64,000 nucleotides of DNA from JBCCIM01 sp965263205 (lineage in GTDB: Bacteria; Bacteroidota; Rhodothermia; Rhodothermales; JAHQVL01). The stretch is from NCBI GenBank assembly GCA_965263205.1, contig CBDHHF010000011.1, positions 62,001-126,000 of the forward strand, given 5' to 3'. The translations under genes and the position numbers were made by a program. Positions 35,668-43,819 of the stretch are shown here, one piece after another. How positions within the stretch are numbered: the first letter of the stretch is position 1; each line of letters starts with the position of its first letter. The notes under the pieces were generated by a model. It had not been told where the DNA came from, ran no database searches, and saw only the letters and a list, made by a program, of their open reading frames with translations.

Positions 35668-36297
35668 TTACTTGAGTAACACGGCCGGCTGGCTCGACTG
35701 GAATGTCTCACCCAGCGCACGAATCCAGTACGTGCCACTGGGCAGATGGTCACCTTCTAGCAAAAAGCGATGCCTTGTTGCTGCAGCTAGTCTGCCGTTG
35801 TGTAGCGTGGCCACAATTCGTCCTGTCATGTCTACGACCTGAATGGTCACGTCTTGCGTGGTTGCCACTTCCAGGCCAAATTGTGCTGTTGGGTTAAACG
35901 GGTTGGGGTGCGTTGGCTCCCAGGCATATGCAGCCTCCAGTTCAATGCTGGCTGCGACCTCGTCGCTATACGCAAAGGTCCCGTCAAAGTCGATTTGCTT
36001 CAGCCGCAACACGTAGTCGCCTGACGTTGGTGCGTGGAATACGTACTCATAGGTTTGCGCGAGGTCTGTTGTGCCGGCACCCGCAACAAACGCTACCTTT
36101 GCAAATGGCTTCGCACCGTACTGCATCTCAACATCGAAGCCGGCATTATTGGTTTCGCTTTCTGTGGTCCAGGATAATACAATCGTTTGCCCGTCTGTCA
36201 CTGCGTCAATCGAGGTGATTTCTACAGGGTAGCAGCGTGAGGCAATCGGGGCCCATGGGCCATCCAATATCCTGAAACAAAGCGCACGTGAGAGCAC
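35668..36297 (-). CDS. secreted metalloprotease, C-terminal fragment with T9SS sorting domain
   Basis: Frame-shifted continuation of the gene starting at 37357. The real coding part begins at about 36230 with LPVEITSIDAVTDGQTIVLS, a linker typical of T9SS cargo, then a fibronectin-like segment and a sorting domain (THPNPFNPTAQFGLEV, VVDMTGRIVATLHNG, ending SSQPAVLLK). The ATG at 36297 is incidental. Deleting one C from the CCC at 36227-36229 (minus strand CTACCCTGTA) fuses it in frame to the protease domain. Confidence 0.75.
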   Translation of the reverse strand: MLSRALCFRILDGPWAPIASRCYPVEITSIDAVTDGQTIVLSWTTESETNNAGFDVEMQYGAKPFAKVAFVAGAGTTDLAQTYEYVFHAPTSGDYVLRLKQIDFDGTFAYSDEVAASIELEAAYAWEPTHPNPFNPTAQFGLEVATTQDVTIQVVDMTGRIVATLHNGRLAAATRHRFLLEGDHLPSGTYWIRALGETFQSSQPAVLLK

Positions 36298-37357
36298 CCG
36301 GGCTGTGATTTGCCTCTTGTGAACTCAAATAGGGTGTCATTAATGCATGGGGTGAACCGTTGTACGAAGTCTCATCCCAGTGCGAGTAGCTGGAGCCACC
36401 TTCCCACGGATTGGGGCCGAAGAGAGGCGCAGCCGTACTGCCATTGTTAGCCTCCACCGAACTGCTCGAAAAATGGGCAACGCTACTCACCAGGGCAGTG
36501 CCGAGCGTGGTGGAATTGTCTGGGTAACTGCCGGTATCGAGCAGTGATGTCCCAGCTGATGCTGCATCAACTGCAAAGCGGTCGTATACGTTGGGGGTGG
36601 CTGAGAAGCAGCCGGCGCCGGCAACGCCATTACATTCATTGCCATTTGAGCCACCGCTTCCCGTGTTATTTACACCGTCGTCATAGCTCGCAGTGCCGGC
36701 AAACCCAAGGCCGTGTCCCAGTTCATGTAACACAACGCTTACAAAGTCGATTTGACCAGAAGGCACGCTACCGTCGGTACCCAGATACCAGAGATCCGAG
36801 CCGACGTTGTCGCAGTCTTTGTTGAATGATGCGCTTACATCAGCCGAGCCGGGCGCTTGGTCGCTACCAAAAAGCGCATTAACGAGTCCAATAGGGTAGG
36901 TTGTGTTGGCAATCGGTGATCCCGCCCAACTCGCGATAAACGTTGGGCCCGCAGATCCAAGCGTAACGCCTTGCGATATGTCGCATCCACCCAGATTCGA
37001 CCAGCGTGCGTCAATTTCAATGTCAACAGGCGAATCAATGTGGTTTTCCCAAATTGCTGCTGCGTAGCTAAACGCATCTTTGGCAGCCTGCGGCCAGGGA
37101 TCTGCCCCGTCATCATCGATATAGGTGACATTAATTGTTGAGGTACGTACGCCCAGAGGATCTGAAATAGCCGTTGGCGGCGGAATAAAGGTGCCGAGTT
37201 CATGCATAACCGGATGAAGCCGGCAAATGGATTCCTGGTGTGGCGCCGGAATGAGGAAAATGGTTGGCGTATCTGTTTGCTGGGCTGTGGCCGTTGATAC
37301 ACCAATGGAAGAGCCATAGACCGTCAGGAATAGAACGGCAAAAAAGAAGTGTTTCAT
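36206..37357 (-). CDS. secreted zinc metalloprotease, N-terminal fragment
   Basis: From the ATG at 37357, which starts a signal peptide (MKHFFFAVLFLTVYGSSIGV, ending ATAQ); 383 codons before the shifted stop. The zinc site is HELGHGLGF at 211-219 and a Met-turn-like ALMTPYL lies about 150 residues on, as in metzincins. The Cys- and Gly-rich domain is followed directly by the frame shift at 36227-36229. Repaired, the protein would be about 560 residues with a T9SS sorting domain, an extracellular protease. Whether the shift is natural is unknown. Confidence 0.8.
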   Translation of the reverse strand: MKHFFFAVLFLTVYGSSIGVSTATAQQTDTPTIFLIPAPHQESICRLHPVMHELGTFIPPPTAISDPLGVRTSTINVTYIDDDGADPWPQAAKDAFSYAAAIWENHIDSPVDIEIDARWSNLGGCDISQGVTLGSAGPTFIASWAGSPIANTTYPIGLVNALFGSDQAPGSADVSASFNKDCDNVGSDLWYLGTDGSVPSGQIDFVSVVLHELGHGLGFAGTASYDDGVNNTGSGGSNGNECNGVAGAGCFSATPNVYDRFAVDAASAGTSLLDTGSYPDNSTTLGTALVSSVAHFSSSSVEANNGSTAAPLFGPNPWEGGSSYSHWDETSYNGSPHALMTPYLSSQEANHSPGALTCALFQDIGWPMGPDCLTLLPCRNHLD

Positions 37358-37401
37358 ATGCTTGCACGGGTACAGGACCCGCGCGAAGCGAAGGTCCCGG
37401 A

Positions 37402-37759
37402 TTAGGCGTCTCGATTTGCTGATTCGGGGCTGAACGCCGGCGTACACACGGCCCAGTACTCTGCTTCTTCATCAAACGGATTGCTATAACGAATCCGATC
37501 GCCGGCTTCAACCAGAATGGTTTCATTCGCAGCTACGTCAATTTCCATGCCGTCGTGCTCTACGCGCATCGTGCCGCGGATGACAATGGTGACTTCGTCA
37601 AAGGCCGGCGTTTGATAGGGCTCTGCCCAGCCTGGAGGTGCAATCATGTGTGCTACACTCATCGATGTCGGTCTGTGTATGCACGCGGCCTACAAACTCT
37701 TCAATAAGCTTGTTGCCAGGTACGGGAATACGCGTTGGGGTGGTGGTTTTCTTAATCAT
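37402..37759 (-). CDS. cupin-domain protein, apparently frameshifted
   Basis: Two frames make one small cupin. An ATG at 37759 opens MIKKTTTPTRIPVPGNKLIE then EFVGRVHTQTDI. One base later (near 37663) the frame continues MSVAHMIAPPGWAEPYQTPA, FDEVTIVIRGTMRVEHDGME to the stop at 37402. The N-terminal piece (VPGxKLIEE.VGR) is what I expect ahead of this cupin type, so one extra base is the simplest explanation; repaired length 118 residues. The second part alone (37402-37662, 86 aa) keeps most of the barrel. Single-domain cupins of this kind have no settled function. It lies 22 bp past the terminator stem that follows lat. Confidence 0.65.
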
Positions 37760-37780
37760 TGCCGGCGGCTAGGAGGCTGG

Positions 37781-37822
37781 GAAAACAATAAGCGCGGAGG
37801 GTTTGATGGAGCCTCCGCGCTT
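37781..37822 (-). terminator. Rho-independent terminator of lat
   Basis: 11-bp perfect stem (AAGCGCGGAGG / CCTCCGCGCTT) with an 11-base loop, followed on the minus strand by ATTGTTTT. It lies 22 bp past the repaired lat stop (37845) but inside the frame-shifted extension, evidence that the extension is not real. Confidence 0.8.
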
Positions 37823-37844
37823 ATCAATAACGTACAATGGTCAA

Positions 37845-39183
37845 CTAAAGTGCGGCAAGCGTTTCTTTGATCAAGCGCCATGCCACCGTCGATTTCTTCG
37901 CGCGTCACCGTGAGGGGCGGACGGAAGCGGACGGAGTGTGTGCCGCAGCCCAGCATAATCAGACCTTTGTGGAATGCGTGTTCGAGGAAAGCATTCCGTA
38001 CGTGGGCATCGGGAAGATCGAATGCACAGAAAAGGCCTGCACCGCGCGCATTTGACACATGCGCATTAGAATTAGCCAGGTCTTCGAGCTGTTCGAGCAG
38101 ATACGCGCCTACTTCTGCAGCGTGCTGGACGAGATTGTCTTCTTCAATGATTTCAAGGATCCGATCGAAGCGCACCATGTCGACGAGGTTGCCACCCCAG
38201 GTGGAGTTGATGCGGCTTGCCGTCTGGAATACGTGGCCGTCAACTTCATCGAGTTTGGGGCCGGCGAGAATACCGCACACCTGCGTTTTCTTTCCGAAAG
38301 AAATGATATCCGGCTCAACGCCCAGGCCCTGATGTGCCCAGAAGTTACCCGTAATGCCAACGCCTGATTGCACTTCGTCAAAAATCAGCAGGGCATCATT
38401 CTCGTGTGCAAGTGCTTTGAGTGCATGCAGGAATTCTGGACGGAAGTGATTGTCGCCACCTTCGCCCTGGATTGGCTCAAGAATGACGCATGCTATATCG
38501 TCTTTGTGATTATGGAAGAACATTTTAGCCTGTGCCAGCGATGCTTGCTCGCGCGCAACCAGATCGGCCATGTTTTCCTCTGTAAGCGGAAATACGATCT
38601 TTGGATTTGAAATCCGCGGCCAATCGAACTTCGGGAAATATTGGGTTTTACGAGGGTCGGCTGTATTGGTCAGCGAAAGGGTATAGCCCGAACGGCCATG
38701 GAAGGCCTGGTCAAAGTGCAGCACTTTGTGTCCCTTTTCCTGGCGATATCCTTTTTGGAAATTCTTACGCACTTTCCAGTCGAAGGCCGTTTTGAGTGCG
38801 TTTTCAACCGCAAGTGCGCCACCTGATACAAAGAAGGTGTAAGGCAGGTAAGAAGGGATGCCTACGCGGCTGAACGTCTGGACAAACCGCGCCATGTGGG
38901 TGGTATATACGTCGGAGTTGGTGACTTTACACAAGGCGGTTTCCGTGAGCCGCTTCATAAAGCCTTCGTCAGAGCGCATCTTCGGGTGGTTCATGCCGAT
39001 GGCATTCGAGGCAAAGAAACCGAAGAAATCGACATATTTTCTGTTGCTGACCTGATCCAAAAGGTGCACGCCATTGCTGTGCTCGAGGTCAAGGACCATT
39101 TCCATGCCGTCCACCAGCATGTGGTTACCCAGCATAGAACGAACATTCTGGGGAGTAATTAACGATGTATCAACAGCTTCCAT
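37845..39183 (-). CDS. lat: L-lysine 6-aminotransferase (class III, PLP-dependent)
   Basis: 445 residues after repair. PLP lysine in SFGKKTQVCG (Lys298), Asp269 in IFDEVQSGVG, and LEPIQGEGGDNHF. It moves the epsilon-amino group of lysine to 2-oxoglutarate, giving aminoadipate semialdehyde, the entry to lysine breakdown through aminoadipate. As sequenced the frame runs on to 37756 for 475 residues, but the tail after GGMAL is wrong. Dropping one base near 37872 gives GGMALIKETLAAL and a stop at 37845, the usual length (about 450), just before the terminator. Confidence 0.9.
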
Positions 39184-39360
39184 ACGATCAATTGAGTCTT
39201 AAGCAGTCATGGGAAAGGGATAGTGGGACCCGGCGGGTTGGGATCATTCCACAAAGCTTGGGGTAGCCACCATTGGAAGTGGAATGCAACTTTTAGGCGT
39301 TGCAGTCATTCTCCAGTATGGTACTAAAATCGGATGCTTGCAGGAATATCTTAGAGGCAG

Positions 39361-40362
39361 ATGTCGAATACTATCCCACCTGAAAAACCTTCTCGTAAAC
39401 CGCTCAAGCCTGGTGAATTTGAGCTCAAGCGTGTTAAGAGTGATTCGCTCGTTCCAACGGGCGATGGAGATTCCGGTTTCGTAGAGCTACCTGTTGTAAA
39501 TGCGGCCATGGCTGCAAACGTTCGAGGTAAGCGTCCAGATTGGCTGCGGGTCAAGCTTCCGTATGGTGAGACATATAAAAATCTCGTTAATATCATCGAT
39601 TCGCACGACTTGCACACCGTTTGTCAGAGTGCCCGTTGCCCGAATATGGGGGAGTGCTGGACGGCCGGCACGGCCACGTTTATGATCCTCGGCAATGTAT
39701 GCACCAGATCTTGCGGATTTTGCGCCGTTGCAACGGGCCGGCCCGACAAAGGCCTCGACTGGGATGAGCCACGTCGTGTTGCAGATGCCGTGAAGCTGAT
39801 GGGGCTCAAACACGCTGTTGTGACCAGCGTTAACCGCGATGAACGCAAAGACGGTGGTGCACCTATTTTTGCTGAGACCATCCGCCTCATCCGCGAATAC
39901 CAGCCGGGCTGTACCGTTGAAGTACTGATTCCAGATTTTCGTGGCCTTTGGGATGCATTGCAGATCGTTATTGATGCGCGGCCCGAGTTAATGAACCACA
40001 ACGTGGAATCTGTGCCCCGGCTGTACCGCAAAGTACGCCCGCAGGCCAATTACGAGCGTTCGCTCGAAGTGCTCAAACGGTCAAAAGACCAGGGGCTGAA
40101 AACTAAGAGTGGTATCATGGTTGGGCTGGGTGAGACCGATGATGAGGTACTCAAGCTCATGGATGATTTTGTTGAGAACGGCGTAGATGTGATGACCATC
40201 GGCCAGTATTTACAGCCGACCCGGATGCACTTGCCTGTTGTTGAATTTATCCATCCCGATAAATTTGCGTGGTACAAAGAAGTGGGCGAAGCTAAAGGTA
40301 TCGGACACGTAGAGAGTGGTCCACTGGTGCGGTCGTCCTATCACGCAGAGCGGCACGTATAA
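39361..40362 (+). CDS. lipA: lipoyl synthase
   Basis: 333 residues. Auxiliary cluster ligands CX4CX5C (CQSARCPNMGEC) and the radical-SAM CX3CX2C (CTRSCGFC), with the C-terminal RSSYHAE serine that ligates the auxiliary cluster. It inserts two sulfurs into protein-bound octanoyl groups of the 2-oxoacid dehydrogenases. The N-terminal ~50 residues are an unusual extension rich in Lys and Pro. An AGAGG precedes the ATG. Divergent from lat; lipB is not in the window. Confidence 0.96.
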   Translation: MSNTIPPEKPSRKPLKPGEFELKRVKSDSLVPTGDGDSGFVELPVVNAAMAANVRGKRPDWLRVKLPYGETYKNLVNIIDSHDLHTVCQSARCPNMGECWTAGTATFMILGNVCTRSCGFCAVATGRPDKGLDWDEPRRVADAVKLMGLKHAVVTSVNRDERKDGGAPIFAETIRLIREYQPGCTVEVLIPDFRGLWDALQIVIDARPELMNHNVESVPRLYRKVRPQANYERSLEVLKRSKDQGLKTKSGIMVGLGETDDEVLKLMDDFVENGVDVMTIGQYLQPTRMHLPVVEFIHPDKFAWYKEVGEAKGIGHVESGPLVRSSYHAERHV

Positions 40363-40457
40363 GCATTGGGTTATCCAATCGTCTAAAGATTTGTAACTTT
40401 TGCCGGCCGGCCTACGGTATATAGACAACACAAACGTCTATCTAAACCATACCGGCC

Positions 40458-41306
40458 ATGTCTCGATTTCAAAAGATCGCGCTTTCAACTGTGTTGCTTG
40501 CCCTCGTTGCAACACTTCCCACTGTTCGCACCGCAGAAGCCCAGCAAACCAAAGAATTTTTCGAAACCGTCAATTTGCAAGGTGACGGTCGCGTTGTGAT
40601 TGATACATACAAGGGCTCCATCGATGTTACTACATGGGACAAAAATAGCATCGAAATTGATGCCGTGATCGAAGCGGATAAAGACAAGCACCTCGTTGAG
40701 TATACCGAAGTGCGTGTACACAAATCTGGCAAAACAGTACGGATTGAATCGGATTACGAACGCGCCAAAAAAGCCGGTAAACGGAAGCTCTTTGGCAACA
40801 ACTCCATGAGCTTACCTTACGTCCACTATCGCATCCGCATGCCGAGAACGGCAGACCTGCAGGTAGATGACTATAAATCGACCATCGAAATTGAAAACCT
40901 GGCTGCTGATTTACACCTGGAAACCTACAAAGGTGAGGTAGAAGTGCACGATGTTGCCGGCGAAGTTCGGATTGATACCTACAAAGGTGATGTCGAACTA
41001 ACCCAGTTGGCCGGTTCGCTTGAAGCAGATACCTATAAAGGAAATATCAGGGCTGAATTTGTCGAGTTTAACGGCAACAGTGCGGTAGATACGTACCGTG
41101 GCGTAGTACATCTGGCCTTGCCACGAGGCGCTGGTTTTGACCTCGACGCTGATATGGGCAGAAAGGGTGATCTTGATTCAGCTTTTGACCTGGATAACGT
41201 CCGCATCGTAGATAAAAATAAGTACCGTGGTGAAGTTGGTGGCGGTGGTCCTGATTTGGACATCGAGACGTATCGCGGCGAAGTTACCCTCTCGGTGATG
41301 CGCTAG
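40458..41306 (+). CDS. exported DUF4097-type beta-helix protein
   Basis: 282 residues. A signal peptide (ending AEAQ) is followed by a right-handed beta-helix-like run with a recurring x-T-Y-K/R-G-x-(V/I) strand: VIDTYKGSID, HLETYKGEVEV, RIDTYKGDVEL, EADTYKGNIRA, AVDTYRGVVHL, IETYRGEVTL. About seven turns, spaced 18-40 residues. DUF4097 proteins are envelope-associated in many phyla, with no known reaction. A strong terminator follows, so it ends its unit. Confidence 0.8.
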   Translation: MSRFQKIALSTVLLALVATLPTVRTAEAQQTKEFFETVNLQGDGRVVIDTYKGSIDVTTWDKNSIEIDAVIEADKDKHLVEYTEVRVHKSGKTVRIESDYERAKKAGKRKLFGNNSMSLPYVHYRIRMPRTADLQVDDYKSTIEIENLAADLHLETYKGEVEVHDVAGEVRIDTYKGDVELTQLAGSLEADTYKGNIRAEFVEFNGNSAVDTYRGVVHLALPRGAGFDLDADMGRKGDLDSAFDLDNVRIVDKNKYRGEVGGGGPDLDIETYRGEVTLSVMR

Positions 41307-41395
41307 CTGAGCAGATGCAGCTGAAAGGGCGCATCCAGGCACCAGATTTTTTAACGCCGGCAACCGAAACACCAACACCGGATCCGTGTATCTTT

Positions 41396-41427
41396 GCGGC
41401 CAGTCTGTAGCAGACTGGCCGCTTTTA
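41396..41427 (+). terminator. Rho-independent terminator
   Basis: 12-bp perfect stem GCGGCCAGTCTG / CAGACTGGCCGC with a 3-base loop, then TTTTAATTT. It lies between the DUF4097 gene and ndk. Confidence 0.88.
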
Positions 41428-41469
41428 ATTTGAATCATTACGTTAAGATATCTGAATTTGGACGAGGCT

Positions 41470-41901
41470 ATGGCGATCGAAAGAACCCTGACCATTTTGA
41501 AGCCCGATTGTGTTAGAAAAAACCTCATCGGCGAAGTAACCCGGCGCATCCAGGAGGCCGGCTTTAAAATCTGTGCAATGAAGCTTGTAAAGCTCACGAA
41601 GCAGGAAGCAGAAGGATTTTATGCAGTACACCGCGAGCGGCCATTCTTTGGCGAGCTGACATCCTTCATGTCTAGCGGTGCCTGCGTACCTATGGTACTC
41701 GAAAAAGAAAACGCAATTGCTGATTTCCGCGAGTTGATTGGTGCTACGAACCCCGCTGAAGCGGCAGAAGGCACCATTCGTAAAGCATTTGCTGACTCTG
41801 TTGGTGAGAACATCATTCACGGTTCTGACTCTGTAGAGAACGGCAAAATCGAATCCAATTACTTTTTTGCCGAGCACGTTATTGTCGCGAACGCATCTTA
41901 A
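41470..41901 (+). CDS. ndk: nucleoside diphosphate kinase
   Basis: 143 residues from the ATG at 41470 (a TTG four codons earlier is less likely). Phospho-histidine His117 in NIIHGSDS, and LTILKPDCVRKN at the start, as in the family. It moves the gamma-phosphate between nucleotides by a ping-pong route. Only 5 bp separate it from the next gene, so the two are probably co-transcribed. Confidence 0.96.
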   Translation: MAIERTLTILKPDCVRKNLIGEVTRRIQEAGFKICAMKLVKLTKQEAEGFYAVHRERPFFGELTSFMSSGACVPMVLEKENAIADFRELIGATNPAEAAEGTIRKAFADSVGENIIHGSDSVENGKIESNYFFAEHVIVANAS

Positions 41902-41906
41902 TTGCC

Positions 41907-43193
41907 ATGTTCTCAAGGCTTACGTATTTGAAATGGGCAGCCGCTGGCTGCCTGTTTTTTATCCTCACATTTTCGGCCTGTACACCGGAGCAGCCCGCTC
42001 CTGAAGTTGAGCAGCCGGTACCCGTTCCATTGATGACCGGCGCTGAAGTGCTCCATCAATCTGGTTTTTCGCTGTTTGAAGGACAGACCATCGGATTAAT
42101 CGTAAACCATACGGCGCGTGTTGATTCGATGCACCTGGGCGACCTGGTGCAGCAAGCGCCCAATGTGACGCTTGGCGCATTTTTCGGCCCTGAACACGGG
42201 ATCCGCGGCGATGCGGATGCCGGCGAAGAAATTGCGGATGGTATTGACCTGCAGACCGGCGTGTCCGTATACAGCCTTCATGGCAAACTAAAGAAGCCCT
42301 CTCAGGAGCAACTTGCAGATCTGGATGCGCTGGTTTTTGACATCCAGGACATTGGTGCGCGGTTCTACACCTATATTTCGACGATGGGGTATGCGATGCA
42401 AGCGGCAGCGGAAGCCGGCATTCCGTTTTACGTACTCGATCGCCCCAATCCCCTTGGGGGTACGTATGTCTCGGGCTTTGTCCGTGAAGCAGATTTCTCT
42501 TCGTTTGTAGGTCTCTACCCAATACCCATTGCGCATGGTTTGACCGTGGGGGAGTTGGCGATGATGATAAAAGGCGAAGGGTATTTGGACGGGCTCGAAA
42601 ATTTGGAGCTCCATGTGGTCGAGATGGAGGGATGGGATCGAAACCAGAAATGGCCGGCCCTTGGGCGGCCCTGGCGGCCAACGAGTCCAAACATTCCAGA
42701 CTTCGATACAGCGCTCATCTACATTGGAACGTGCTTTTTTGAGGCTGTTGATGCCAGCGAAGGCCGGGGTACGTATACACCGTTTACGCAGGTTGGCGCT
42801 GGTTGGGCTGATGCTGCAGTGCTGGTAGACAGTTTGCAGCGTCTGGCATTACCTGGCGTTTCATTTGAGCCGGCCTCATTTACACCCGTCTCAATTGAAG
42901 GTATGGCCAGTAGTCCGCGGTTTCAGGATCAGGTTCAGCACGGCGTACGCGTCGAAATCACAGACATGGATACGTTTGATCCATTGGCAACGGGCATTCA
43001 TGTACTGGCAGCCTTTCGTCAACAGGCTCCCGAAGCATCTTTCATCAATACGCGGTGGATGGGGCTTTTGGCCGGCACCAACCGGCTGGCGCAACAACTG
43101 GACGCAGGTATTCCGGCTACAGAGATCGTTGCTTCTTGGGATGCAGAAGTTGGAGCGTTCAAAGAAACGCGTTCGGCCTATTTGTTGTACTAA
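41907..43193 (+). CDS. DUF1343 (NamZ-like exo-beta-N-acetylmuramidase) lipoprotein
   Basis: 428 residues. Lipobox LTFSAC at about 25. The DUF1343 signature runs through the protein: GQTIGLIVNHTARV, FFGPEHGIRGDADAGE, DALVFDIQDIGARFYTYIST, LDRPNPLGG and SPNIPDFDTALIYIGT. The characterised member, NamZ, removes terminal MurNAc from peptidoglycan fragments. A cell-wall recycling role is therefore likely and fits dacB and mreD nearby. Export as a lipoprotein means it acts in the periplasm. Confidence 0.88.
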   Translation: MFSRLTYLKWAAAGCLFFILTFSACTPEQPAPEVEQPVPVPLMTGAEVLHQSGFSLFEGQTIGLIVNHTARVDSMHLGDLVQQAPNVTLGAFFGPEHGIRGDADAGEEIADGIDLQTGVSVYSLHGKLKKPSQEQLADLDALVFDIQDIGARFYTYISTMGYAMQAAAEAGIPFYVLDRPNPLGGTYVSGFVREADFSSFVGLYPIPIAHGLTVGELAMMIKGEGYLDGLENLELHVVEMEGWDRNQKWPALGRPWRPTSPNIPDFDTALIYIGTCFFEAVDASEGRGTYTPFTQVGAGWADAAVLVDSLQRLALPGVSFEPASFTPVSIEGMASSPRFQDQVQHGVRVEITDMDTFDPLATGIHVLAAFRQQAPEASFINTRWMGLLAGTNRLAQQLDAGIPATEIVASWDAEVGAFKETRSAYLLY

Positions 43194-43216
43194 GCTTACA
43201 GCCTGATCCGAGGTGA

Positions 43217-43561
43217 TCAAGTCGCTTCTGGTGCTGCTTCAGTAGAGGTCGAAGCAGCGGCTTCACTTTCTTCTGCCTGTTTGGGGCGCCAGAGAATGGC
43301 GTAGATAATTTCCAGGTATCCACCCAAAATAATGAGGGGAGCAACATAGAGTGAGATAATCCCGTCTACCTCATTTTCCATGCGCATGATAAAGTAGCCA
43401 AAAACCACGAGCACAATGCCCAGCAGCATTAGCAAGTAGTTCGTTCTAGAGAACACCATGGCCGCACGTGCCTTGGTGCCGCGCGACGAATTTGCTGCCC
43501 GTGAAGATTTTTTGGCAACTTTTCTGTTTCGTTTTCTCTTATTTCTAGTGCTTTTGGCCAT
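43217..43561 (-). CDS. DUF3098 small membrane protein
   Basis: 114 residues. A very basic N-terminus (KSTRNKRKRNRKVAKKSSR), then two membrane helices (about 42-60 LLMLLGIVLVVFGYFIM, and 70-92) and an acidic, Glu/Ala/Thr-rich tail. DUF3098 is a Bacteroidota-wide family, often near cell-division or cell-wall genes, function unknown. It is convergent with the DUF1343 gene and divergent from dacB. Confidence 0.75.
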   Translation of the reverse strand: MAKSTRNKRKRNRKVAKKSSRAANSSRGTKARAAMVFSRTNYLLMLLGIVLVVFGYFIMRMENEVDGIISLYVAPLIILGGYLEIIYAILWRPKQAEESEAAASTSTEAAPEAT

Positions 43562-43819
43562 TAGGGTTGGCTACAGTTTGATGGATGCTCCAAATGGGCA
43601 CCAGGTGGGATATTCGCGGGTTGCGCACCTGTAGGGGTGGCAAGCGGCAGGAAACAAACCTGCTGTTCAATTATGGGTTCCTGAAACTGTTGGTCCGGTA
43701 ATTGCCAGACGCATCACTAGTGGGCGAAAAGCGCGCCCTCAAAAGCTAAAAGCTCGTTGGTGTGCAATCCCGGTATAAACTACCTTAACAACGGAAGAGC
43801 TGGAAAAATAGTATTGTAG

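Noticed and set aside
27692..39183. Programmed +1 frameshifting as an explanation for the five shifts
   Set aside because: The five sites share no slippery sequence, and the products are unrelated genes.
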